From: Sphingobium sp.
GTDB lineage: Bacteria; Pseudomonadota; Alphaproteobacteria; Sphingomonadales; Sphingomonadaceae
Length of the DNA: 64,000 bases
Reading direction: 5' to 3'
Assembly: GCA_017744605.1 (NCBI GenBank)
Contig: JAGIAZ010000006.1
Location: 62,001 to 126,000 of the forward strand
Shown: positions 42,150 through 50,314 of the stretch, in pieces
Numbering within the stretch: position 1 is the stretch's first letter
Layout: each line of letters opens with the position of its first letter
Made by a program: the position numbers and the translations under genes
The notes under the pieces: model-generated
What the model was told of the DNA's origin: nothing
The model's database searches: none
Seen by the model: only the letters and a program-made list of their open reading frames with translations

Positions 42150-42617
42150 TTAATAAAACCCTATCGTAGAATGTTGTATTTGTACAATTAGGATAGAGAT
42201 TGCCGCGATTGCAGAAAATTCTGGCCGAATATTCGAAGATTTTCGCATGTGCGAAGTGCCGATGAAGAAAATGAATAAGAAGATAGCGATCGACATCATG
42301 ATTGCAGCGCCCATCGCGCCGAGCCAGGTCGCTCCTGCGCCAAGCAATTTGATGTGGCGCCCGAGCAGGAGCCGGGTCTGCCAGCGCGCGTGAATGAAAC
42401 CGATGATTGCGGCGGTCAGCACCAGGCACACGATCCCGACGGTCGCGGCCAGGACTCCACCCGCGAGGCCATGACGCAGCACCGCAAAGCCGACGCCGCC
42501 GGCCGCGAGCGCAAGATACACACCATCCGGTGCCCGCTTTTTCTCGCAGGTCGCGATGGCCACCGGCAGGAGCAGAATGATCAGGCCGGCAGATGCGATG
42601 AAGCTGAGACCGTCCAT
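42150..42617 (-). CDS. Prepilin-peptidase-like membrane protein lacking active-site residues
   Basis: Encodes 155 aa with about five membrane helices. Position in the tad operon and the pattern KKRAPDGVYLALAAGGVGF ... LLGRHIKLLGAGATWLGAMG align with CpaA/TadV A24 peptidases (D-x(5)-R-x-IPN and GxGD-x-KLL). Both catalytic aspartates are absent: the first site reads AIATCEKKRAP and the GxGD site reads GRHIKLL. It probably cannot cleave pilin, so the Flp and TadE precursors would need a peptidase encoded elsewhere. The C-terminal tail is hydrophobic and unusual. A different membrane role is possible. The gene starts directly after the tadE stop. Confidence 0.65.
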   Translation of the reverse strand: MDGLSFIASAGLIILLLPVAIATCEKKRAPDGVYLALAAGGVGFAVLRHGLAGGVLAATVGIVCLVLTAAIIGFIHARWQTRLLLGRHIKLLGAGATWLGAMGAAIMMSIAIFLFIFFIGTSHMRKSSNIRPEFSAIAAISILIVQIQHSTIGFY

Positions 42618-43058
42618 TCAATAGCTCCCGTTGGTGACGACGGCGTTGGCCGTGATGGTTGAAGCCGGCAGCGGGATGAAGCCCGCATAGCGCATGATGG
42701 GGCTGCTCGACATGTTGTAGCTGATCTGGACCTTGAATGATCCGACGCCATCGGTGCTGGTCGTCACTATGGGGCTTGCGCCATTCGCGGACAGCAGCCT
42801 GCCATAGCTTTGCAGCACTTGCTGTGCCCGCGTGGTGGCGAGGGTCGCGCGCTCGGTGCTGCCAAGGCCCGCCATTGCGGCGCGCGCCGCCTCCGACGCA
42901 GCATGGCGAATGCCCATCTGCGCGGCGAAATAGATGGAATAGACGATGATCGCAAAAGCGAGCATGAGCAGCGCCGGAGCCAGCAAAGCGAATTCCAGCG
43001 CTGCCATGCCGCGCCGGCATGCGAGGACATGCCGGCCGATATTTGCGATCCGGCGCAT
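42618..43058 (-). CDS. tadE: TadE-family pseudopilin
   Basis: Encodes 146 aa. Prepilin-type junction ACRRG-MAALEFALLAPALL (cleavage after Gly17, Glu at +5) is followed by one membrane helix, and the rest is exported. TadE pseudopilins are processed by the A24 peptidase and help assemble the Flp pilus. The gene lies five bases after flp and directly before the peptidase-like gene. Confidence 0.88.
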   Translation of the reverse strand: MRRIANIGRHVLACRRGMAALEFALLAPALLMLAFAIIVYSIYFAAQMGIRHAASEAARAAMAGLGSTERATLATTRAQQVLQSYGRLLSANGASPIVTTSTDGVGSFKVQISYNMSSSPIMRYAGFIPLPASTITANAVVTNGSY

Positions 43059-43063
43059 CTTGC

Positions 43064-43243
43064 TCAGGCGACCGAGTTGAAGAGAGCGGCGAAGGCAGTC
43101 GCGAGCGCAGATTTGAAATTGGTGCCGATCGCAACAATCGCGCCGACGACAATAGCGCCCAGAACGGCATATTCGACAGCCGCGAGGCCTTTTTCATCGC
43201 CGAGCAGTTTCTTGACCAGCGCGTTTTCCATGAGAATTTTCAT
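43064..43243 (-). CDS. flp: Flp type IVb pilin
   Basis: Encodes 59 aa from the ATG ending at 43243, with AAGGGAAGGA upstream; a longer in-frame start would read through the hairpin. Processing motif DEKG-LAAVEYAVLGAIVVGA shows Gly19 before cleavage, Glu24 at +5 and Tyr25 at +6, the hallmark of Flp pilins. The mature protein of about 40 aa is one long helix forming the adhesive pilus. It sits unusually late in the operon, after tadG, and is preceded by a predicted RNA structure that may set its translation level. Confidence 0.95.
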   Translation of the reverse strand: MKILMENALVKKLLGDEKGLAAVEYAVLGAIVVGAIVAIGTNFKSALATAFAALFNSVA

Positions 43244-43260
43244 GACTTCGTCCTTCCCTT

Positions 43261-43304
43261 CGCTCCCGAGAAATGACGAGTGACCGGGAGCGACGGTCAC
43301 TCGT
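43261..43304 (-). promoter_or_regulatory. Predicted H-type RNA pseudoknot before flp
   Basis: In the minus-strand RNA, ACGAGUGACC (43304-43295) pairs exactly with GGUCACUCGU (43285-43276), leaving the loop GUCGCUCCC. Loop bases CGCUCCC can pair with GGGAGCG (43267-43261) eight bases after the stem. The second stem ends just before the flp ribosome binding site. Two mutually exclusive hairpins are the alternative reading. Confidence 0.5.
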
Positions 43305-43317
43305 CCTTATGTTCGAT

Positions 43318-45090
43318 TCAGACCAGCACAGGCACTCCGCAGCGCGCGCCGGTGGCCCACAAGGTTGCGTGGCCGAGCTGAATGCCAAGCGCGGCAAGAA
43401 TATTGTCCAGCAGCGGATCGACGGTCGACCCGACCAGTCCGGCAAGGGGCGTGACGATGCCGTTGACCAGTTGGGCGCGCACCGCCGAGGCCGTGCTGTC
43501 GCAGACAACTGGCAAGCACAGGCCGAGAATATTGACCTGGACACCGTTGGTCGCGGCGATCGAGGAGGAGAGGGTGCTGAGGAGCGGACCGACTTGAGAG
43601 CCGTTGCCGATGCTCACCGGTGTGCCAGGTTGAGAGGGCGATCCGACAGTGCCCGGCCCGCCCGGTCCGAAGACGACGTTGGCGCTGTTGCCCATCACGG
43701 GACCTGCTGTCGCGCGCGCATCGACGGTGACCAGACCAAGGGCGTTGACGATCCGGGCCTGCCCGATGTCGCTTGCGCTAATGGCCGGCATCGGGCTCGT
43801 CATGGCGTTGGCTGGTGCCGTGCCGATATAGGCGTTGGCCAATCCGGAGCTACCGTGAATCGTGACACGCGTATCGCGCGCCTGCTCGGCGGTGGCGGCG
43901 CAATCTATGGCGGTCAACTCGGCCTGGGCCGCGGCGATGTCGATCAGCACCGGCACCGACTGCACCGGGACCGGATTGCCGAGCACGGAGATGTTGCCCA
44001 TGCCAATCTGGAGCTGCAACCTCAGCGCGCCTGTCGAGGTGCTTGTCTCGCCCGCCGGGCCGAAGGAAAAGCGTGGACGGTTGAGCGGCCCGCGCGCAAT
44101 GCCGGTGATCTTCACCGTGCTGCCGGAGACCAGCATGCTGACGGCATTGGACAAGTCGATCGTGCCTGATCCGCTCTGCACGGCGTATGCCCAGAGCTGA
44201 TAGGCATTCAGGCCGGCGCGGAGCGTCGGTTTGGTATCGGCTTCGCCGACAGGCATGTCTTTGAAAAGACCCAGGCCAAATAGCCCGGAGAGCGGGACCC
44301 GATGGCCAGTGCCGACCTGTATAGCCAGGAGACGGAGGGTCGTCGCGGTTGTGGCATTGGGCGCCGCATCGCCGGCGGCGTTCATCAAATCGTTCAATTC
44401 GACGGAGCGCGCAACGAGATCGCCATAGGTTCCGCTCTCGCCGACGCGCCGTGCCAGAGCATCGAAAAAGAGACCCGCATCGACATTGCCATTGACCAGC
44501 GCTTCTATGTTGGCCGTGCTCAGGGTCAGGTGGACATTCAGCAGCGCGCCGAGAAGACCGTTGACGCTGTTGACCAGCGAATTGGTGACGGTGACGATAC
44601 CGGATGTCGTGCCGATGCCGGCCTCATCGATGCGCGCCGCTGTTGCCGTGGCTGCGAGTTGGGGGATTGGATTGGCCGGCCCGAGGATACGGCTCAGATA
44701 TTGACGGCTTGGCGCGCTGGTCTTGATGCGCACCGCGTTGCTTTGGCCATTGCCTGCGCACATTGCATAACTCGTGTCGAAGCGCTGGGCAGGCTGAAGA
44801 TGAACGTTCGGGCAATAGCGCCCGATCTCGATCGACTTGAAGACGGACGGGTCAAAGCCATTGCGGACGAGATAGGCTTTTGCGCGCGATGCTCCGTTTG
44901 CCGGATCCATGGCGGCAGTCAGCGCGGCCGCTTCGGTTGCGGCCCGCAGGTTGCGATTGCCGGCATAATAGGTCGCAGCGTCGAGCGCGAAGCCGGCCGC
45001 GCCAACCAGAGAGGCGGAGAGCACCGCGACCATTGGCGCGATCACGGCGCGTTCGTCGCGCCGAATCCGGGAAAATGATGCTGCGTTCAT
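43318..45090 (-). CDS. tadG: TadG-like pilus-assembly protein
   Basis: Encodes 590 aa. The N-terminus RRDERAVIAPMVAVLSASLV then GAAGFALDAATYYAGNRNLR is the Tad/TadG start with one membrane helix; the long exported remainder is rich in Gly, Ala, Ser and Thr. Cysteine pairs near the C-terminus (GLCLPVVCDS) may form disulfides. No von Willebrand MIDAS motif was seen. TadG-type proteins anchor the pilus apparatus in the periplasm. The start overlaps the small secreted-protein gene by ATGA. Confidence 0.82.
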   Translation of the reverse strand: MNAASFSRIRRDERAVIAPMVAVLSASLVGAAGFALDAATYYAGNRNLRAATEAAALTAAMDPANGASRAKAYLVRNGFDPSVFKSIEIGRYCPNVHLQPAQRFDTSYAMCAGNGQSNAVRIKTSAPSRQYLSRILGPANPIPQLAATATAARIDEAGIGTTSGIVTVTNSLVNSVNGLLGALLNVHLTLSTANIEALVNGNVDAGLFFDALARRVGESGTYGDLVARSVELNDLMNAAGDAAPNATTATTLRLLAIQVGTGHRVPLSGLFGLGLFKDMPVGEADTKPTLRAGLNAYQLWAYAVQSGSGTIDLSNAVSMLVSGSTVKITGIARGPLNRPRFSFGPAGETSTSTGALRLQLQIGMGNISVLGNPVPVQSVPVLIDIAAAQAELTAIDCAATAEQARDTRVTIHGSSGLANAYIGTAPANAMTSPMPAISASDIGQARIVNALGLVTVDARATAGPVMGNSANVVFGPGGPGTVGSPSQPGTPVSIGNGSQVGPLLSTLSSSIAATNGVQVNILGLCLPVVCDSTASAVRAQLVNGIVTPLAGLVGSTVDPLLDNILAALGIQLGHATLWATGARCGVPVLV

Positions 45091-45326
45091 GGCGCGCCGC
45101 CCGTTTTACTGTCCGGCGCACGGTCGGGCCGCTGCCCGATCGACGCGATGTAGCGCTTGTAGATCGCGTCGGCCTCGTCCGGATTCAGGCTCGGCCTGTC
45201 GCCCTGTCGGGGTGGCGACTGGAGCTGCGCTTCGATCACCTTGCGCGCGGACGTCTGCGCGGGGGGCGGGGTTGCAGCTTTGGCGGACGCGACGGCCGAA
45301 GCGGCCATGAGGAAAACAACGACCAT
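45087..45326 (-). CDS. Small secreted protein in the tad operon
   Basis: Encodes 79 aa with an N-terminal signal (MVVVFLMAASAVASAKA) followed by a short Pro/Gln/Asp-rich tail (SLNPDEADAIYKRYIASIGQ). No family is recognised. It is coupled to tadG by a four-base overlap and follows the TPR gene by two bases, so a periplasmic accessory role in pilus assembly is likely. Confidence 0.7.
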   Translation of the reverse strand: MVVVFLMAASAVASAKAATPPPAQTSARKVIEAQLQSPPRQGDRPSLNPDEADAIYKRYIASIGQRPDRAPDSKTGGAP

Positions 45327-45328
45327 GA

Positions 45329-46012
45329 TCAGCCTCCCTTGCGTGCAGGTTCGCGTGCCAGCGCTTCGATACGGACGGCTTCGGCTGTGACCTGCTGGTT
45401 GAGCCGGGCTCTCTCTTCGGGCTTCGAAATGGCGCCGAGAACATCCGCAGCCTGACCGGGCTGGCCGGACAATGTGAGTGCGAGCGCGAGGTTGTTGCGG
45501 ATGACGACTTCGGCGGGTGCCAGGTCTGCCGCGCCGCGTAGCGTCTCGACGGCGTCCGCATATCGGTGCGCGCGCAATTGGGCATAGCCGAGCGCGTTAC
45601 GGAGCATGGCGTCGGCGGAATTGAACCGCAGGGCTGCCTGATAAAAGGGCATGGCCTCGGCCCAACGGCCGCGCGCGACACGAAGATGCCCGCGCACCGC
45701 GCCAAGCCGGCCATCGTCGCCGGAGGGCAGAGTGGCCGCAACGGCCTCCGCCTTGTCGATTTCTCCCAGGTCGAGCAGGCTGTTGATGCGCAGGACCCGC
45801 GCATCGAGATCGCCGGGATACTGCCGGTCGAAATCGTCGAGATAGGCGAGCGACGCGCGAGTGCGGCCGTCCGCACGCGCCTGGCCAATGAGCTGGAGAT
45901 AGAGCCCGCGCGCCTCGGGCGCGAGCGCCGTGTCCTGCGGGCCTGCCCACGCCGTGGCGGGCAAGCCGATCAGAAGCGCGGCACATAGGGGCGAGGTCAG
46001 TGAGCGGATCAT
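45329..46012 (-). CDS. TPR protein of the Tad locus (TadD-like)
   Basis: Encodes 227 aa with signal peptide ending TAWAG and several TPR units (ALRFNSADAMLRNALGYAQL, AHRYADAVETLRGAADLAPA, VVIRNNLALALTLSGQPGQA). TadD lipoproteins and related TPR proteins support secretin assembly; no lipobox cysteine is seen here, so this copy is probably soluble in the periplasm. The start overlaps the tadC stop by ATGA. Confidence 0.82.
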   Translation of the reverse strand: MIRSLTSPLCAALLIGLPATAWAGPQDTALAPEARGLYLQLIGQARADGRTRASLAYLDDFDRQYPGDLDARVLRINSLLDLGEIDKAEAVAATLPSGDDGRLGAVRGHLRVARGRWAEAMPFYQAALRFNSADAMLRNALGYAQLRAHRYADAVETLRGAADLAPAEVVIRNNLALALTLSGQPGQAADVLGAISKPEERARLNQQVTAEAVRIEALAREPARKGG

Positions 46013-46902
46013 TGGCGCATCCCCCTCAGCGTATCGAACAGCGTGGTGACAGGCGGGCCGCCGAGAACGATGAACAGCGCCGGCATGAAGAACACGATCA
46101 TGACCACGACCATGCGGACGGCGATCTTGCCCATGGCCTCGCGAGCACCGGCGATGCGGCGTTCGGTGAATTCTTCGATGAAGTCGCGGAGCGCCGGCGT
46201 GAGCTGGACGCCCTGGAAAAGCCCCTGGCGAAACAGTGTCGCCAGTTCCTTTGCGCCGCTGACTCCGACACGCGTCGCCCAGCGCTCCAGCCCGACCTCA
46301 TAGCTCATACCGCGATCGAGATCGGCGACCAGAAGGGCGATCAACTCGCAATGCCTGGGTGCGGCGCGGCTTTCTTCCTTTGCGATCGAGCGGAAGCATT
46401 GGTCGAGCGACATGCCGCTCTCCAGCATCATCAGCATCATATCGAGCAGGAAGGGGAATTCGGCCGTGATCTGCAGCGCGCGATTCTGCGCGACGAAATT
46501 GAGCAGAAGCTTGGCCGCGATGAATGTGAGGCCGGCTCCCGTGAGCACAAGCAGCGGCTTGGCGAAGAAGGCGCCCCAAACCAGTCGTGAAAGCATCAGG
46601 AGCAGAACTGCCATGACGAAAGTGGCGCCCAGGCGGATCCACACGAAGCGGTCGATGGCGTGAGCACCTTCGAAGCCAGCCTGGCGGAGCCGGCTTTCGA
46701 TCTCCATGCGGTCTCGTCCGCGGGGGGCGAACAGGGCCGGCAGCGGCGGTCCGGCGCGCTTCTGGCGGATCATCGGCACGCCGCGTGCTGCAAGGCGTAC
46801 GGTCAGGCGATGATCGGCGCGCAGCATGTGCACGCTCCTGACGGCGAAAAGCAGGCCTGCCAGCGCCATTCCGAAATAGAAAAGGGTGAGGAGCAGCGTC
46901 AT
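46009..46902 (-). CDS. tadC: TadC inner-membrane platform protein
   Basis: Encodes 297 aa from the ATG ending at 46902, sharing one base with the tadB stop. One type II secretion F domain (FPFLLDMMLMMLESGMSLDQ, then RSIAKEESRAAPRHCELIAL) lies between N-terminal helices and two C-terminal helices (VRMVVVMIVFFMPALFIVLG). TadB and TadC together form the membrane base on which the TadA ATPase works. Confidence 0.92.
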   Translation of the reverse strand: MTLLLTLFYFGMALAGLLFAVRSVHMLRADHRLTVRLAARGVPMIRQKRAGPPLPALFAPRGRDRMEIESRLRQAGFEGAHAIDRFVWIRLGATFVMAVLLLMLSRLVWGAFFAKPLLVLTGAGLTFIAAKLLLNFVAQNRALQITAEFPFLLDMMLMMLESGMSLDQCFRSIAKEESRAAPRHCELIALLVADLDRGMSYEVGLERWATRVGVSGAKELATLFRQGLFQGVQLTPALRDFIEEFTERRIAGAREAMGKIAVRMVVVMIVFFMPALFIVLGGPPVTTLFDTLRGMRQ

Positions 46903-47804
46903 CAGAACACGAGCCGCATCATGCGCTTCATGGCCAGCATGCCCATGCCCTGCAGGCACAGGGCGACGATCGCCAATGTATGCCCCCGCCGGTCGCCGGT
47001 GAAGAAATCGAGATAGGCGGGGTTCACGGCCATGAGCAGCACCATCGCCACGATCGGCATGGCGATCAGGATTCGCGCGCTCACCTTGGCCTGCGCGGTC
47101 GCGGCGTCCATCTCGCGGCGGACGCGCAGGCGCGCGCGCAGGATATTCGACAGATTGGCGAGCACCGCCGTGATCGAGCCGCCATAGCGCAGATTGGTCG
47201 CGATCGCCGCAGCGAGCATGGCCACTTCGGGCACGCGCAGCCGGAGAGACAGCAACTGCATCGTGTCGGCGACCGGCGCGCCCCATTCGAGCCGGCGCGC
47301 GACGGGTGTCATGAAGCTGCGTACGCTGTCCGGGGCTTCCAGCAGGGCCCGCTCCAATGCCTGGGGCAGGGAGCTGCCGACCATCTGCATCTGGCGGACG
47401 GAATCGATATAGTGCGGCAGCGCCTGGATCAGCGCGTCGATCCGCCGATTGGCCCGACGGCTGACATAGGCATAGGCCGCAAGCGGCAGCCCCACCAGCG
47501 CGAGGAGGGCGGCGGTGGGGCCGCTCATCAGCAGGCCGAGCATGGCCAATAACAGGACTGCGGCAATGCCGAGAATGATGGCGCGGGCACTCAGCTCGAT
47601 CTGTGCGCGTGCAAGGAGCGGCGCGATCATGTCGGGCACCGAGATCAGCTGATCGCGGCGCACCATGGTCGATGCGCTGCCGGTCTCACGTCCGAGCCGG
47701 CGATCGAGCCGGCTGAGTTCCCGGCTGCGCGCAGCGACGATCGGATAGGCCGCGGCAGCCGACGCGAGCAACGCAATCACGAGGAACACGAGCATCTTCA
47801 CCAC
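46902..47804 (-). CDS. tadB: TadB inner-membrane platform protein
   Basis: Encodes 300 aa. Likely start is GTG ending at 47804 (GGAG five bases before it); an ATG at 47795 is also possible. It overlaps the tadA stop. The type II secretion F domain appears as RIDALIQALPHYIDSVRQMQ, GSSLPQALERAL and ATNLRYGGSITAVLANLSNI. Forms the pilus assembly platform with TadC. Confidence 0.92.
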   Translation of the reverse strand: MVKMLVFLVIALLASAAAAYPIVAARSRELSRLDRRLGRETGSASTMVRRDQLISVPDMIAPLLARAQIELSARAIILGIAAVLLLAMLGLLMSGPTAALLALVGLPLAAYAYVSRRANRRIDALIQALPHYIDSVRQMQMVGSSLPQALERALLEAPDSVRSFMTPVARRLEWGAPVADTMQLLSLRLRVPEVAMLAAAIATNLRYGGSITAVLANLSNILRARLRVRREMDAATAQAKVSARILIAMPIVAMVLLMAVNPAYLDFFTGDRRGHTLAIVALCLQGMGMLAMKRMMRLVF

Positions 47805-49147
47805 AGCTTCTCCGCCGCTGCGGTGGTCGAATAATCGCGCATTTTCCGAGCGAAATGGGGGCGGTGCGTGAGCGTGCAGAACTCGCCCAGGCCAGACATG
47901 GGCGGCTGCTCCTTGAACGCGAACACTTCGTTGAGCGAGTAGGCATCTCCCTCGATTCCGGTGACTTCCGTGATCGAAACGATCCGCCGTTTGCCGTCCG
48001 TCAGGCGCTGGATGTGGACGACGAGGTGGACGCTGTTGGCGACGAAGCGGCGAATGGCGCGCACGTCGTTCTGGAGGCCGGCGAAGCCGAGCAGCATTTC
48101 CAGGCGAGCGAAGGCATCTCGAGGCGAATTGCCATGCAGCGTCGCCATCGACCCATCATGGCCGGTTGACATGGCCTGGAGCATTTCGACGGCTTCGACG
48201 CCGCGAACCTCTCCCAGGATGATCCGGTCGGGCCGCATTCTCAGCGCATTGCGCATCAATTCACGGGCGCCGACCTCGCGCTCGCCATCCGCATTGGGCG
48301 GGCGCGCCTCCAGCCGTACCACGTGCTGCTGGCGCAATTGCAGTTCGGCCGCGTCCTCGATGGTGATGAGCCGCTCCCTGTCGCCGATGAAGCTTGAGAG
48401 CATGTTCAGCAACGTCGATTTGCCGGCGCCGGTGCCTCCGCAGATGAGGATGTTGAGGCGGGCGCGGACGGCGGCGCTCAGATAGGCTGCCATTTCGGCG
48501 CTCATCACCTGGGCTTCCACGAAGTTCTCGATGCTCAATGTCTGCATCCGGAATTTGCGGATGGAGAGCAGCGGGCCATCCAGTGCGACCGGAGGGATGA
48601 TGATATTGACGCGCGAACCGTCGGGCAGGCGCGCATCGACATAGGGCGTGGCTTCGTCGACGCGACGGCCAACCGGGCCGACGATGCGCTGGATGACGTT
48701 CATGAGATGGGCTTCGTCGCGAAAGCGCGTCTCGACCTTCTCGAGCACGCCGTTGCGCTCGACATAGATTTGGCCGGGGCCGTTCACGACGACATCGTCG
48801 AGTGTGGGGTCCCGCAGGAGGGGAGCGATCGGGCCGAACCCGACGACTTCGTCCTCGACATCCTCGATGAGCACCAGCCGCTCCGCGCTGTTGAGTGCGA
48901 GCTGGCCCCGCCGGCTGCGCACGGTGATCGCCTGCTCGATTTCCTCGCGCAAAGCCCGCTGACCGAGCGCCTCGGGATTGCTGCCCAAGGTTTCGAGCCG
49001 CTCGATGACCTGCTGGCAGATCTGCGCTTTCATCGCCTGGTAGCTGTCCGTCATCCGCTGCGCGGCAGGCTGTGTGACCGGCGCGTTGCGGGGCAGGCGG
49101 CTCGCCGGGTCCGCCCTGGGGGACATATCGTCTGTTAGCAAACTCAT
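47798..49147 (-). CDS. tadA: TadA/CpaF secretion ATPase
   Basis: Encodes 449 aa from the ATG ending at 49147, which overlaps the tadZ stop. Walker A GGTGAGKST (237-245), Asp box TIEDAAELQL (262-271), Walker B RIILGEVRG (308-316) and the His box STGHDGSMATLHGNSPRDA are intact. This VirB11-like hexameric ATPase drives Flp pilin assembly from the cytoplasmic face. Confidence 0.96.
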   Translation of the reverse strand: MSLLTDDMSPRADPASRLPRNAPVTQPAAQRMTDSYQAMKAQICQQVIERLETLGSNPEALGQRALREEIEQAITVRSRRGQLALNSAERLVLIEDVEDEVVGFGPIAPLLRDPTLDDVVVNGPGQIYVERNGVLEKVETRFRDEAHLMNVIQRIVGPVGRRVDEATPYVDARLPDGSRVNIIIPPVALDGPLLSIRKFRMQTLSIENFVEAQVMSAEMAAYLSAAVRARLNILICGGTGAGKSTLLNMLSSFIGDRERLITIEDAAELQLRQQHVVRLEARPPNADGEREVGARELMRNALRMRPDRIILGEVRGVEAVEMLQAMSTGHDGSMATLHGNSPRDAFARLEMLLGFAGLQNDVRAIRRFVANSVHLVVHIQRLTDGKRRIVSITEVTGIEGDAYSLNEVFAFKEQPPMSGLGEFCTLTHRPHFARKMRDYSTTAAAEKLW

Positions 49148-50313
49148 GCCCGGCGCTCCACGGCGCGCATCATGGCGCGACGAAGCTTGTCGATCTGGCC
49201 GCGCGCGCCGGTGTGCGGCAGCGAGAAGATGCCGCTCGCGCGCCGGATGGCCTGCAGATAGGCGCCCCCGTCGGCGTCCAGCGCCATCGGCCTGCCGGCA
49301 TTCAGGGCATTGCGCAGGCGGGCCGGATCTGTCGGGATGCACAGGCTGGAGTTGACGCCCAGGGCCTCGGACATGCGCTTGCCGTCCAGCAGGACGCCGG
49401 GTTGATGATCCCACATCAGCAGTCGCATGCGAGCGAACACCATTGGATCGGGAGCGATCTTGTCGAGCAGGCGGCGCATCGCCTCGAGTTCGCGGATCGA
49501 CTGCGCGCAGACCAGCTCGATGCGATCGGCAAGCGTGCACAGGTCGCGCAGCAAACCGCCGTGGCGAAGGCTGCCGGCGCTCAACACCACGTCGGCCGAG
49601 CAGGCGCGCAGCAGCCGGACGAGGCCTGCGATATCGTTGGGCGATACGCCGACCGGTTCCGCGCCGGTCCCGCCGTCGAACGTCAGCAATTGGAGGCCGG
49701 TCTGTCCGTGACGAGCCAGCGCGCTCGACAGCAAATTCGCGTCCAGGCGCTCGACGTCCGCGACGGCCGACGCGACGCCATAAGTCACGTCGAGGTCCAT
49801 ATAGGCAGCCGCGGCGCTCGTCGGCAGGGTGCAATCGATCAGCAGGCTGGAGGGGCGGCCTGCGGCGCGGATCAGCGCCATGTCTGTCGCCAGCAGGGCC
49901 GTTGCTTCCGGATCGGCGCCGAGCAGCAGCGTCAAATGACCATGGCTGGTCTGTTCGACGAGAGAATTGTTGAGGAGGCGGGCCATGACTTCGGCCACTT
50001 CTCGACCTTCCGCCTCGCGCGGAATGAAGTCATGGGCGCCGGCGCGCACCGCGCTCAGTATCTTGTCGCTCTCCGTCTCGTCCGAGGCGAGGATGATCGG
50101 TCGACCGCCCGCGGTTTCCGCCACGGCGCCGATCGCCGCGGCAAGCGAGCGTTCGGGTGGAATGGCGGCGCGGTCGATCACGACGACGCCGGGGCCATCC
50201 AGCATATGCGGCTCGAGCGCCTGTACCAGTTCCACGGACACGCGGCCGCCCATGGCGTTTTCGATGCGGTGCGCGAGCATCCGGTCGACCGAGAGGATCA
50301 GTATCTCTGCCAT
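49144..50313 (-). CDS. TadZ/CpaE pilus-localisation protein, degenerate P-loop
   Basis: Encodes 389 aa. An N-terminal receiver-like domain (1-120, ILILSVDRMLAHRIENAMGG) is followed by a MinD/ParA-type domain. The Walker A position reads LTLLLGADPEATALLATDMA, without the lysines of KGGxGKS, while the later part keeps the MinD outline (SLLIDCTLPTSAAAAYMDLD). TadZ proteins mark the pole for pilus assembly and often have altered P-loops. ATP hydrolysis is unlikely here. Confidence 0.85.
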   Translation of the reverse strand: MAEILILSVDRMLAHRIENAMGGRVSVELVQALEPHMLDGPGVVVIDRAAIPPERSLAAAIGAVAETAGGRPIILASDETESDKILSAVRAGAHDFIPREAEGREVAEVMARLLNNSLVEQTSHGHLTLLLGADPEATALLATDMALIRAAGRPSSLLIDCTLPTSAAAAYMDLDVTYGVASAVADVERLDANLLSSALARHGQTGLQLLTFDGGTGAEPVGVSPNDIAGLVRLLRACSADVVLSAGSLRHGGLLRDLCTLADRIELVCAQSIRELEAMRRLLDKIAPDPMVFARMRLLMWDHQPGVLLDGKRMSEALGVNSSLCIPTDPARLRNALNAGRPMALDADGGAYLQAIRRASGIFSLPHTGARGQIDKLRRAMMRAVERRA

Positions 50314-50314
50314 A

